From positions 1 to 37,427 of the forward strand of contig DBUY01000058.1 of assembly GCA_002308435.1 (NCBI GenBank): a stretch of DNA of 37,427 nt. The letters run 5' to 3'. How positions within the stretch are numbered: position 1 is the first letter of the stretch; each line of letters starts with the position of its first letter. This document shows, piece after piece, positions 8,510 through 16,185 of the stretch. A model generated the notes under the pieces. It had not been told where the DNA came from. It saw only the letters and a program-made list of their open reading frames with translations, and ran no database searches. Both the position numbers and the translations under genes were made by a program. The stretch is from Proteobacteria bacterium UBA1278 (GTDB lineage: Bacteria; Pseudomonadota; Gammaproteobacteria; Comchoanobacterales; Comchoanobacteraceae).

Positions 8510-9103
8510 ATGAGCATAAAAAACGATCGCTGGATCATCGAACAAGCCGAAAAAGGAATGATCGAGCCATTTTCAGCAAGCCAAGTCAAACAAAAAGGTA
8601 GCGAGTCACTGATCTCTTATGGTGTATCAAGCTATGGCTACGATGTTCGCTGCGCGCGGGAATTCAAAATTTTCACCAATGTCCACGCGGCCGTCATCGA
8701 CCCGAAAGCCTTTGATCCCAATAGCTTTGTCACCATTGAAAAGGATATCTGCATCATCCCACCAAACAGCTTTGCACTGGCAAGAACAGTGGAATACTTC
8801 AAAATACCGCGCAACGTACTCACGATCTGCCTCGGAAAATCAACCTATGCCAGATGTGGTATAATTGTGAATGTGACACCGCTTGAGCCAGAATGGGAAG
8901 GCCACGTCACCTTAGAGTTTTCAAACACTACCAATCTTCCTGCCTATATTTACGCAAATGAGGGCGTGGCACAAATGATATTTCTAGAGAGCGACGAAAG
9001 CTGTATTCAGTCGTACAAAGATCGAGCGGGAAAATATCAAGGACAGACTGGGGTCACTGGCCCCATTGTTGGTAAGAAAAAGACTGTCGTGCCAGCTGAA
9101 TAA
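8510..9103 (+). CDS. dcd: dCTP deaminase
   Basis: Deaminates dCTP to dUTP, which dUTPase then converts to the dTMP precursor dUMP. The trimeric dUTPase-fold sequence is complete. SSYGYDVRCAREF lies near residues 40-52, the nucleotide-binding GKSTYARCGI at 109-118, and the catalytic-glutamate block VTLEFSNTT with Glu136 (equivalent to E. coli Glu138). The KYQGQTGVTGP phosphate-covering tail is at about 175-184. The start MSIKNDRWI is typical of the slightly longer form found in Legionella and Coxiella relatives. It converges on the next minus-strand gene with a gap of 13 bases. Confidence 0.95.
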   Translation: MSIKNDRWIIEQAEKGMIEPFSASQVKQKGSESLISYGVSSYGYDVRCAREFKIFTNVHAAVIDPKAFDPNSFVTIEKDICIIPPNSFALARTVEYFKIPRNVLTICLGKSTYARCGIIVNVTPLEPEWEGHVTLEFSNTTNLPAYIYANEGVAQMIFLESDESCIQSYKDRAGKYQGQTGVTGPIVGKKKTVVPAE

Positions 9104-9116
9104 CCAGCGTAAATAT

Positions 9117-10391
9117 TTAGTGGTCTTGCGTTTTTCCACCTAACCAAGGCGGTATCACATAGCGGGGAGATTTGCCAGACCGAGGCTTCGGACTCTGTGC
9201 AACTAACGCGTCAAAAACAATAGCAGGCACATCAAGCGGTGGCGATACCAATCGAGATCGCCGACTCATCGGTAGCGATGTCTTTGCAGTCAACGCAGAT
9301 TCATCATCTTGGTGCTCAACATAATCCATCAATTTATCAGTGACTGCCTGTAGCTGCTTTTTATCAAAAGAAACTTTTTTAGCCGAGTCCATATTAATCA
9401 GAGAGTGCGCCAATTCTTCCAACAACACCGATGATGCAGCGATTTCATTGAGTTGATGACATAACATGAGATAATCGCCATCTGCATCAAGCTTTGGTAA
9501 GGCCGGCAGCTCTCCTTTTAAATGGGCCCAGCCCTGCACAAATTTTGGATTTCGAATGAGTTGCTCAGATCGCTGGCGCAAGCGACGTGATTCACGCTCT
9601 GATGACCCCTTACGCTTTTGCTTTACGTCATGCCCACGTAACTCATCTGAGGATACTGACTTAGGTGTATTATATAAAAAATCAATTTGCTGTTGCTCTG
9701 TCGTCAAAATAGAGGGATCCAGCGGCGAGTTATCGCGGCAATCCAGAATCCCTTGAATGACAGTATCAATCGTATTTTCATCAAGTAACTTTTCCACTTG
9801 ATTGATATAATGCAAACAAGCAATCGAAAGACTACAGATCACATCCTCATTCGGATGCTGTGGAGAACGCCGCCTTTGTAATTGAACAACCGCCTGTAAA
9901 CGCTCAAATTTAGACTTCGATTTATTGATATAAGCCCGCAACTCAATTGTCGTTTCTCGCAACTCCCTGATCCGCTTAAAACCCTCAAGTAAGTTCTTAT
10001 CTATAATTTTATTTCTCGGTGAGGTCACAAAAATCTCCTGGGCAATTCTAGCAATTGTTATACAAAGAAAGCCCGACAAAAACAGCCCGAGGGACACGAA
10101 CCCAAATACAGCACCAATCGACACAGAGAACAACGCCGAAAACTCGACTCCTAAATACACAGTACCAAAAATAGATAACAAAACTTGCCCAAATTCTTTG
10201 ATACGATTAATGAAATGTTCTCGCGATGCCAGATGTGGATGCCGACTGTCAACAAACAGTTTCTCCTCATCGGTCAAATCTTCATAGTGTGAAACACGAT
10301 TAAGCATAACTAGCCGAAAAATGCTCTCTACTACCTTGCTGACCTGTCTCGAGTTGCGAAGTTTATTATCATACGAAGAATATTTTGCCAT
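9117..10391 (-). CDS. Membrane-hairpin protein of unknown function, copy B
   Basis: I do not recognise a family. The 424-residue protein has a cytoplasmic-type basic N terminus and a motif YEDLTDEEKLFVDSRHPHL (36-54). Two closely spaced hydrophobic segments (about 67-90 and 91-115) form a hairpin. A long helical, charged region follows, with a very basic patch of Lys/Arg/Ser near 253-275 and a Pro-rich C terminus. The N-terminal third aligns without gaps to the neighbouring upstream gene: YxxL, P-x-L-x-x-RE, FG, GT, GV, C-x-I-T. The two are therefore an ancient tandem duplication. Its TAGGAG ribosome-binding site overlaps the TAG stop of that gene, so they are cotranscribed. A host-interaction role is possible but unproven. 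Confidence 0.7.
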   Translation of the reverse strand: MAKYSSYDNKLRNSRQVSKVVESIFRLVMLNRVSHYEDLTDEEKLFVDSRHPHLASREHFINRIKEFGQVLLSIFGTVYLGVEFSALFSVSIGAVFGFVSLGLFLSGFLCITIARIAQEIFVTSPRNKIIDKNLLEGFKRIRELRETTIELRAYINKSKSKFERLQAVVQLQRRRSPQHPNEDVICSLSIACLHYINQVEKLLDENTIDTVIQGILDCRDNSPLDPSILTTEQQQIDFLYNTPKSVSSDELRGHDVKQKRKGSSERESRRLRQRSEQLIRNPKFVQGWAHLKGELPALPKLDADGDYLMLCHQLNEIAASSVLLEELAHSLINMDSAKKVSFDKKQLQAVTDKLMDYVEHQDDESALTAKTSLPMSRRSRLVSPPLDVPAIVFDALVAQSPKPRSGKSPRYVIPPWLGGKTQDH

Positions 10392-10399
10392 AGCGACTC

Positions 10400-11722
10400 C
10401 TAATGTTTATAAGATTCATCTGAATCAGGATGCTCAGCACCGCTAAAAAACTTTTTATTCAGATTACTCACTAGCTTTTGGTGTTTCTGTGATGCAGCTT
10501 GTTCAGTAAGCGCTTTCTGCTTTTGTATTGTACGCTGTTGTTCTTGAGTTTTTTGGTAGAGCTCTAAGGTATTTTCAATCAATTGAGGGGTTTTTATATT
10601 TCTCTGAACAGAGACCACACTCCGTAACACGTCCTGCGAACTCAACATGGAGGGTTCACTAAGTATCTGTTTTTGCCCGGCGAGATATTTTTTATTCTCG
10701 TTTTTTAAGGAGATCGCGAGTACATCTACCTTCTCCAAAACGTGCTTTCTGATCGATGGATCATCAGATAAAAATCCATGTACAATCGCCGTAAAGACTT
10801 TGACATCATGAGATATCCTATCCTTGTTCATAGTATAATCTGCAACCAAGTAGTCATAATCAATCGCATCCACGAGCTGCTTATCTTCTGGTAACTTAGT
10901 GAGCTTTTGCCACCCCTCACTGAAGCCTTTGATATGATACAACGAATCCTTAGAATCTCTCACTTGAGGCTGTTTGGATGCCGCCGTCATATTCTGATAC
11001 AAGTCAGTAGCGGCCTCAGATAACGTTTCATGTTTATCGATTGGCAAATCATAGTTTCCGCGTTGATTCAGCAAAACATCTTTGACAATATTGATCGCAT
11101 CATCGCTCATCAAGTCCTGAGAATCCTTGATCCACTGTACACATTGATTCAGCACAGAATGAACGGATTTGCGTTGGGCATCACTAATCTGCAGGTCATC
11201 GTCCTCGAATTGACTTTGGGCAATCTTGAATTGCTGCATCAAATTATTAAGTGTTTGGCAGATCTCACGTCGGTGACTATCCAGCCCCTTATAAGCTTGT
11301 AGCGCAGGTACTGTACTAGGATTTTTAAGAATCGCTTCCCGCTCGGCATAAACTTTTTGCTGCAACCGAACGCGAGAAAAAGTAATCGCACACAGCCCGA
11401 CAAAAAATGCGGTCAAAGAAATAAGCGCATCGAGAATCGCTAACGGTGCAAAGCCTGCAGCATAGATTGCGGCACGCACGCCAAAAAGTGTGGTTCCAAC
11501 AGCCACTAGCAACGTCCCAAAACTCGCTAGGTGACGATAACTGCGTTCACGATGTACCAATTCTGGAAACAATTGATCAAACAAATGCTGCTCGTCATGA
11601 CTCAGCTGATCGTACATGCTTGTATCTGGCACAAATCCAAAGAACGCAAGCATTTGATCAATAGACGGAATCAAGCTATAGCCGCTGAAATCTTCGTAAT
11701 CTGTCGCTTTTTGAGACGGCAT
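10400..11722 (-). CDS. Membrane-hairpin protein of unknown function, copy A
   Basis: 440 residues, unrecognised. The N-terminal motif YDQLSHDEQHLFDQLFPEL (37-55) is followed by two hydrophobic segments (about 68-92 and 93-117) that form a hairpin ending in CAITFSRV. A helical, acidic and coiled-coil-prone body follows, with a Gln/Lys-rich heptad-like stretch near residues 390-420 and the acidic end HPDSDESYKH. It is the first gene of a two-gene unit. Its stop TAG is the first three bases of the TAGGAG that serves copy B. The upstream 132 bases should hold the promoter, but I could not pick one convincingly. No enzymatic motif is visible. Confidence 0.7.
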   Translation of the reverse strand: MPSQKATDYEDFSGYSLIPSIDQMLAFFGFVPDTSMYDQLSHDEQHLFDQLFPELVHRERSYRHLASFGTLLVAVGTTLFGVRAAIYAAGFAPLAILDALISLTAFFVGLCAITFSRVRLQQKVYAEREAILKNPSTVPALQAYKGLDSHRREICQTLNNLMQQFKIAQSQFEDDDLQISDAQRKSVHSVLNQCVQWIKDSQDLMSDDAINIVKDVLLNQRGNYDLPIDKHETLSEAATDLYQNMTAASKQPQVRDSKDSLYHIKGFSEGWQKLTKLPEDKQLVDAIDYDYLVADYTMNKDRISHDVKVFTAIVHGFLSDDPSIRKHVLEKVDVLAISLKNENKKYLAGQKQILSEPSMLSSQDVLRSVVSVQRNIKTPQLIENTLELYQKTQEQQRTIQKQKALTEQAASQKHQKLVSNLNKKFFSGAEHPDSDESYKH

Positions 11723-11854
11723 TACACACTCATTATGTATGAATGTCTTACCTATAGACTAAAATTTACAAACCTGCTGGAATTAAGCGCAGTTACGCAA
11801 CTAATTCATGTAGTTATTCCGCATTCAAAAACAATAACAACTCGTCAGCGAGAA

Positions 11855-12280
11855 TCAATGTGTGACAGAAACAAGCTCTACTTCAAAATAGAGTGTTGAG
11901 TTCGGTGGAATCACACCAAGATCTTGATTACCATAGGCAAGCGCACTGGGAATAATCAATTCCCTGACGCCTCCAACCTGCATTCCAACGACGCCTTCTT
12001 CCCACCCTGGTATAACCTGTCCTTTTCCAAGAATAAAGACAAAAGGCTGTTGACGTTTACGAGAGCTATCGAATATGGTCCCGTCGGCTAACTTTCCGAC
12101 ATAATGAACCGAAACCACATCACCAAACTGAGCAGTTTCACCAGTTCCCAGGGTTGAATCGAGCAACTGAAGTCCTGTTTGAGTCGTGACATAAGTCGAC
12201 GACTGAGAACCGTTACCAACAGCTGGGTCAGCCTGACACAATCCAGATAATCCAGCTACAATCACAATAAGATAAAACAT
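11855..12280 (-). CDS. Exported FKBP-type peptidyl-prolyl isomerase
   Basis: Cis-trans proline isomerase of the FKBP family, probably periplasmic. A short signal MFYLIVIVAGLSGLCQA is followed by a single compact FKBP domain. Family blocks are VSVHYVGKLADGTIFDSS, VIPGWEEGVVGMQVGG, LIIPSALAYGN and IPPNSTLYFEVELVSV, which include the usual active-site Tyr, Asp, Trp and Tyr. There is no N-terminal dimerisation domain as in Mip/FkpA, so this is the short FKBP type. GGGGA lies 8 bases before the ATG. It starts 41 bases downstream of ihfB on the same strand and may be cotranscribed. Confidence 0.92.
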   Translation of the reverse strand: MFYLIVIVAGLSGLCQADPAVGNGSQSSTYVTTQTGLQLLDSTLGTGETAQFGDVVSVHYVGKLADGTIFDSSRKRQQPFVFILGKGQVIPGWEEGVVGMQVGGVRELIIPSALAYGNQDLGVIPPNSTLYFEVELVSVTH

Positions 12281-12321
12281 GGCTACGTTCCCCAGCTAAT
12301 TACTAAACAACTAAGTAAGAC

Positions 12322-12666
12322 CTAACTATCATCCTCTTCCGAGAAATCACTATCCCCTTTTCGCATCCCATAAATTGGACTCTCGCGGCCTTCGTGCACA
12401 CGCTCGCGCAGAGACTTACCAGCCTTGAAATAGACACCGTATTTTTCGGGTGTTTTTATGGTTTTCCCGGTTCTTGGGTTGTGGGCATTTCGACTTCGTC
12501 GTTTTCTAAGGCACCAGGTACCGAATCCTCTAATTTCAATTCTACCATTATCCATCAGCGTCTTCACCATGACGTTTAGAATACCATTAACCATAACTTC
12601 TACTTGTGGAGCAGACAAATGAGAAAATTGCCGCGTCATCACGTCGATGAGCTCAGACCTTACCAT
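12322..12666 (-). CDS. ihfB: Integration host factor beta subunit, with C-terminal extension
   Basis: DNA-bending HU/IHF-family protein. MVRSELIDVMTRQFSHL matches the IhfB N terminus, and RIEIRGFGTWCLRKRR is the family core. NPRTGKTI supplies the beta-arm with the intercalating proline, and YFKAGKSLRERV ends the normal fold near residue 90. E. coli IhfB is 94 residues. This one continues to 114 with a tail ending in the acidic GDSDFSEEDDS, which is not part of the standard fold. IhfB rather than HU is favoured by the SELI start and by RIEIRGFG. It diverges from the DUF2066-hda genes. Confidence 0.9.
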   Translation of the reverse strand: MVRSELIDVMTRQFSHLSAPQVEVMVNGILNVMVKTLMDNGRIEIRGFGTWCLRKRRSRNAHNPRTGKTIKTPEKYGVYFKAGKSLRERVHEGRESPIYGMRKGDSDFSEEDDS

Positions 12667-12728
12667 GAGAACTTTCCTGAATTATTTTTACTCTGACCAG
12701 GTTAGTCGCTTTGACAAGCTAAGTCAAT

Positions 12729-12761
12729 GATAAAATTTAAATCCGGCACGTAATTTGACAA
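12729..12761 (-). promoter_or_regulatory. Candidate ihfB promoter in the ihfB/DUF2066 intergenic region
   Basis: On the minus strand TTGTCA is followed after 16 bases by TAAATT, a fair sigma70 match, about 65 bases upstream of ihfB. On the plus strand the same A/T-rich segment carries TTGACA near 12756-12761, but no good -10 at the right distance for the DUF2066 gene. The whole 173-base divergent region is very A/T-rich. Boundaries are approximate. Confidence 0.35.
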
Positions 12762-12839
12762 ATTTTACCAATCAGTGGTTAAGAAAATTTCAAATTAATG
12801 TTAACATAAAATACGACCAATGAAATTGATTATCCCACC

Positions 12840-13877
12840 ATGCAGATAAGACAAATTTTGTGGCTGTGTACTTTATATGGCTTGACTGCTGCCGGACAAC
12901 CGCAATCAGAACAGCTTCAAACCGCTGAAATTGTCACCCAGAGAACCGCTGAAATCCCGCATGAGATCGCACTGAATGCATTACAAAAAGTGCTCACAAA
13001 GCGTGCCGGCCAAAGCATCACACTGGCATGGGCAAAGACTCAGCCAAACATAGAAACAATGATTGATCAATACGACTTCGAAAAATCGACATGTCAAGAC
13101 CAAGAAGCCGCTGTTTGCTACAAACTATCCATGCAATTTAACCAAGACAGCATCGAGCATTTTATGACATCCAATCAAATCAAAGCTTGGACCACGAAAA
13201 GACCCAGCATCCTAATCTGGGCTTCTCAAAAAACAGACACAAACCCACAACTTATTTCAAGTTACCACCCAGTCGCTGCTCAGTTATCAAATCAAGCTCA
13301 GGCAAGAGCGTTGACGCTGATACTCCCAAGTGGCGATATCGCCGATCAACAAATTCAACTGGATGATATTCCCGACAACACAATCGAGCACCTCAAAAAT
13401 AAGTACCATGTTGATGCCGTTTTAACCGGCACTATTGAAGGAGAAAGTACCCTCCTTGGATCATGGCAATATCATCAAAAACAACTACACAATTGGGAAA
13501 GCGAATCAACAAACCTAGCAGACGCATTCAGTGATGCAATTGACCACATTGTTGTATACGAAAAGCGGCAGAATGATATTGAACTGAACCAAACGCCCAG
13601 TACAAGTATTCTAGAAATTAACAATGTCCACTCCATCGATGATTTTGTTCACATTTCGCATCATCTCATGCAGTATGAGCCTATCCAAGATGTATCTATT
13701 GCTACTATTGGCCCAGGCTATATCGCAGTTGAGGTCAAGCATCAGCACAGCACCGAAGAACTACTGGGCCAACTACAAAATGACACAGCACTTCAGTCTA
13801 GCATCGATAGTCCTAACTTTGACAAAGCACAGGTCAGCTATGAATGGATAACACCTATTAATCAACCACAAACATGA
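12840..13877 (+). CDS. DUF2066 exported protein
   Basis: A 345-residue exported protein of the DUF2066 family, whose function is not established. A short hydrophobic signal (about residues 5-18) leads into the family's N-terminal pattern: ALNALQKVLTKRAGQSI, and later the conserved W-x-x-x-RPSILIWAS block near residues 117-129. In many gammaproteobacteria a DUF2066 gene lies between purM and hda. Here the hda adjacency is kept (ATGA overlap with the next gene), but purM is not upstream; ihfB is instead, on the other strand. No clear Shine-Dalgarno precedes the ATG. Confidence 0.8.
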   Translation: MQIRQILWLCTLYGLTAAGQPQSEQLQTAEIVTQRTAEIPHEIALNALQKVLTKRAGQSITLAWAKTQPNIETMIDQYDFEKSTCQDQEAAVCYKLSMQFNQDSIEHFMTSNQIKAWTTKRPSILIWASQKTDTNPQLISSYHPVAAQLSNQAQARALTLILPSGDIADQQIQLDDIPDNTIEHLKNKYHVDAVLTGTIEGESTLLGSWQYHQKQLHNWESESTNLADAFSDAIDHIVVYEKRQNDIELNQTPSTSILEINNVHSIDDFVHISHHLMQYEPIQDVSIATIGPGYIAVEVKHQHSTEELLGQLQNDTALQSSIDSPNFDKAQVSYEWITPINQPQT

Positions 13878-14560
13878 CCCAACTCCACTTACCACTCTCA
13901 TTAGAGCCGAACGCCACATTCGACAACTATTATTGTCACTCATCCTACATGCGTACCGTTCTTGATCAACTCATTCATACACGGCAGTCTATCTTATTGA
14001 GTGGGCTTAGCGGATCTGGTAAAACACACTTACTCCAAGCAATCTGCCATCATCATAAAACCCCATGGATTTATATCGACTGCAACGATTATCAAAAAAC
14101 CAATCTCTCGATTTTAGACAATATGGAAAATCAGTTAATCTGTCTCGACAATATAAACGCTATCGCTTCAGTCAAGAAATGGGAAGAATGTCTTTTCAAA
14201 CTCATGATAAGCGATCAACGCCTCATATTATCCTCTCAACCGCAAGTTCACTTTTCCAGAAATGACCTACAATCGAGGATCAAAGCGCTTGATACCTATG
14301 ATTTGATAAGCCTGGATGAAGGAGGTCAACATCAGGCGCTAGTGCAACGCGCTCAAAATAAGGGGCTACCATTACCGAAGACTGTCATCCATTGGATGCA
14401 ACGCCATCTACCCAGAAATAATACGTTTTTATTCAACTTTATTGATCAAATAGAAACAGAAAGCCTTCGCCAACAAAAGAAAGGATCCATTCAATTAGCA
14501 AAGCACATTTGGCGAACACTTCAGAGTGTAGAGAATGAGAGCACTCAGAGCTGTCCGTGA
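13874..14560 (+). CDS. hda: DnaA regulatory inactivator Hda
   Basis: A DnaA-related AAA+ protein that, bound to the loaded sliding clamp, stimulates hydrolysis of DnaA-ATP and prevents re-initiation. The N terminus TQLHLPLSL contains the QLxLPL clamp-binding motif. Walker A GLSGSGKT is at 44-51 and Walker B-like LICLDNI at 88-94. Sensor I LILSS is at 117-121 and the Box VII segment DLQSRI with the arginine finger at 131-136. It is 228 residues and lacks the DnaA domain IV, as expected for Hda. Its start overlaps the DUF2066 stop (ATGA). Its TGA abuts the stop of the convergent rnt gene with no intervening base. Confidence 0.92.
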   Translation: MTQLHLPLSLEPNATFDNYYCHSSYMRTVLDQLIHTRQSILLSGLSGSGKTHLLQAICHHHKTPWIYIDCNDYQKTNLSILDNMENQLICLDNINAIASVKKWEECLFKLMISDQRLILSSQPQVHFSRNDLQSRIKALDTYDLISLDEGGQHQALVQRAQNKGLPLPKTVIHWMQRHLPRNNTFLFNFIDQIETESLRQQKKGSIQLAKHIWRTLQSVENESTQSCP

Positions 14561-15154
14561 TCACCGAGATGTATGCTTATTGATGAGATGACAAAAAAGC
14601 GCAGCTGTTCTGTCGACATCGTAAAGAGCAGAGTGTGCTTGATCAATGTCAAAAGACAATCCAGCGCGCCGCACGGCACGCGCCAATACGGTTTCTTGTA
14701 CAAAAGTTGCACCCAGAGTCACCGTATCCAAAACCATAAAACGGTGAAAAGGAAACAATTTCATGGCATCACAACGTTGGTAAGCCGCCAACAAAAAAGC
14801 CAAATCGAAATGCGCATTATGCCCAACCAAAACCGCTCGACGGCAACGATATTCCTGACACTGCGCACGGATCTTATCTGCCATGTCAACCAAGCAGTCG
14901 GACTCTGGCAACGCAAACCGAAATGGATGATCAGGGCGAATTTGGTTAACTGATAATGCTTCATCCGAAATTGCACCCCCTGGAAACGCTTCAACATGAT
15001 AGTGTAGCGTCTCGCCTGGGGCAATATACTTACCATCAGGCTTTAGTATCGTAGCCGCAATTTCGAGTAATGCATCATTTTGGGGGTCAACGCCGCCTGT
15101 TTCACAATCCACGACCACTGGCAAGTATCCAGCAAAGCGTCTTGATATATTCAT
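14561..15154 (-). CDS. rnt: Ribonuclease T
   Basis: DEDDh 3'-5' exoribonuclease that trims the CCA ends of tRNA and matures 5S and 23S rRNA. RRFAGYLPVVVDCETGG supplies the first two acidic residues (Asp16, Glu18). GHNAHFDLAFL supplies the middle one, and QAHSALYDVDRTA the catalytic His and final Asp. LLEIAATIL and the LHYHVEAFPG segment are characteristic of RNase T rather than other DEDD enzymes. The length of 197 is slightly short of the E. coli protein (215) because the C-terminal tail is trimmed. GAGGA lies 6 bases before the ATG. It diverges from djlA and converges on hda with zero gap. Confidence 0.95.
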   Translation of the reverse strand: MNISRRFAGYLPVVVDCETGGVDPQNDALLEIAATILKPDGKYIAPGETLHYHVEAFPGGAISDEALSVNQIRPDHPFRFALPESDCLVDMADKIRAQCQEYRCRRAVLVGHNAHFDLAFLLAAYQRCDAMKLFPFHRFMVLDTVTLGATFVQETVLARAVRRAGLSFDIDQAHSALYDVDRTAALFCHLINKHTSR

Positions 15155-15259
15155 AGCCTGTCCTCAGTCATAGGAATAGTATACAAAAAATCATATACAT
15201 ATACCACACATCAACGAAAGCTTTTCAAGAAACCGCTATTCAAAACACTAAAAATAAGG

Positions 15260-15265
15260 TATAAT
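15260..15265 (+). promoter_or_regulatory. Candidate -10 box of the djlA promoter
   Basis: A perfect TATAAT at 15260-15265 lies about 30 bases before the djlA start, within AAGGTATAATAT. The -35 side is weak (TATTCA with a 17-base spacer), so activity may need an activator or be low. Confidence 0.4.
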
Positions 15266-15294
15266 ATCAAGTATAAAAGTGTGTTGGTATTGAC

Positions 15295-16098
15295 ATGTAT
15301 CCTCGCCCAATTCAATCAATTGGCCGCATGCTCGGCTTTATCGTTGGTCTTCTTCTCGGAATGCGTTTTGGCATTCTTGGATTATTGATCGGGTTTTTTC
15401 TCGGTAATAAACTTGATGAAGCACTTGGCCAAATAAAACCAACGAATAGAGTGAACAGGCGAACCGTTTGGACTCAACAGATCATTATCCCTGCATTTCA
15501 GTTAATGGGATATCTCGCCAAGTATGACGGGACTGTCTCATCAAAAAGCATTGACGCAGTAACACGCTGCATGCAGCGATTTCGACTTAACAAAACGCAA
15601 AAAAACACCGCTAAAAGTGCGTTCAATACAGGAAAAAGTGAACAATTCAATCCACATGGCCCGCTACAAAAACTGCAAATGTTATTGCTGATGTACCCAA
15701 GCCTGAGAAATAGTATTGCACGTGCATTTGTTGAAGTTGCTGAGAGCGATCAACCTGTCTCCATTCGAAAGCTCAATCAGCTCGACCATCTCTTGAGGGG
15801 CATAGGCATCCTTCGAGCACAAAATGCCCATCAGCGTGCCCAAAATCCCTCAACAGAGCAACCCACCAACCATAATTTGCATTGGGCTCGACAAGTACTT
15901 GGCGTGAGTGGTACAACAAGCATCGAGCAAATCAAAAGGACATACCGAAAATTACTCAGCGATCACCATCCCGATCGACTGCAAACCCGAGGCGTATCAC
16001 CGACAGAGGCTGCAGTGAAACGCGCCAATGAAAAAACTCATGAAATAAAAAAAGCTTATACACTATTAAAAACACACCACGAACAGCAACGCGCATAG
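15295..16098 (+). CDS. djlA: Membrane-anchored J-domain co-chaperone DjlA
   Basis: A type III membrane DnaJ-like protein that stimulates DnaK at the inner membrane. Residues about 14-37 form a glycine-zipper transmembrane helix, with glycines at 14, 18, 22, 26, 29, 33 and 37, as in DjlA, where this helix dimerises. Residues about 60-170 form the TerB-like central domain. The C-terminal J domain (about 195-262) has its HPD motif at 225-227 in SDHHPDRL. The length of 267 matches the family (about 270). In Legionella, djlA is linked to stress tolerance and intracellular growth. It lies just upstream of the NEL-effector pair, in the same direction. Confidence 0.93.
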   Translation: MYPRPIQSIGRMLGFIVGLLLGMRFGILGLLIGFFLGNKLDEALGQIKPTNRVNRRTVWTQQIIIPAFQLMGYLAKYDGTVSSKSIDAVTRCMQRFRLNKTQKNTAKSAFNTGKSEQFNPHGPLQKLQMLLLMYPSLRNSIARAFVEVAESDQPVSIRKLNQLDHLLRGIGILRAQNAHQRAQNPSTEQPTNHNLHWARQVLGVSGTTSIEQIKRTYRKLLSDHHPDRLQTRGVSPTEAAVKRANEKTHEIKKAYTLLKTHHEQQRA

Positions 16099-16110
16099 CT
16101 CTTCAAGCCA

Positions 16111-16142
16111 CTGTTTAAATAAAATAAACAGGAAAATATAAC
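16111..16142 (+). promoter_or_regulatory. Inverted repeat overlapping a candidate promoter upstream of the NEL pair
   Basis: A perfect 7-bp dyad, CTGTTTA at 16111-16117 and TAAACAG at 16125-16131, is separated by 7 A/T bases. It overlaps a possible -35 TTTAAA (16114-16119) that sits 17 bases before TATAAC (16137-16142). This looks more like an operator than a terminator, since the stem is A/T-rich and no T-run follows. The promoter itself is only a 4/6 plus 5/6 match. Confidence 0.4.
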
Positions 16143-16185
16143 CTAATTAGTCTATACCATCAATAGGAACAGGTGGTGATTAGAC

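Noticed and set aside
11531..11899. 122-codon plus-strand frame across the start of hairpin copy A and the end of fkbp
   Set aside because: Lies antisense to two better-supported genes and has no ribosome-binding site or recognisable motif.
16099..16185. PmrA-type box (paired TTAA-containing half sites) upstream of the ligase pair, as at many Legionella/Coxiella effector genes
   Set aside because: No pair of half sites at the required spacing is visible; the dyad present has a different sequence.
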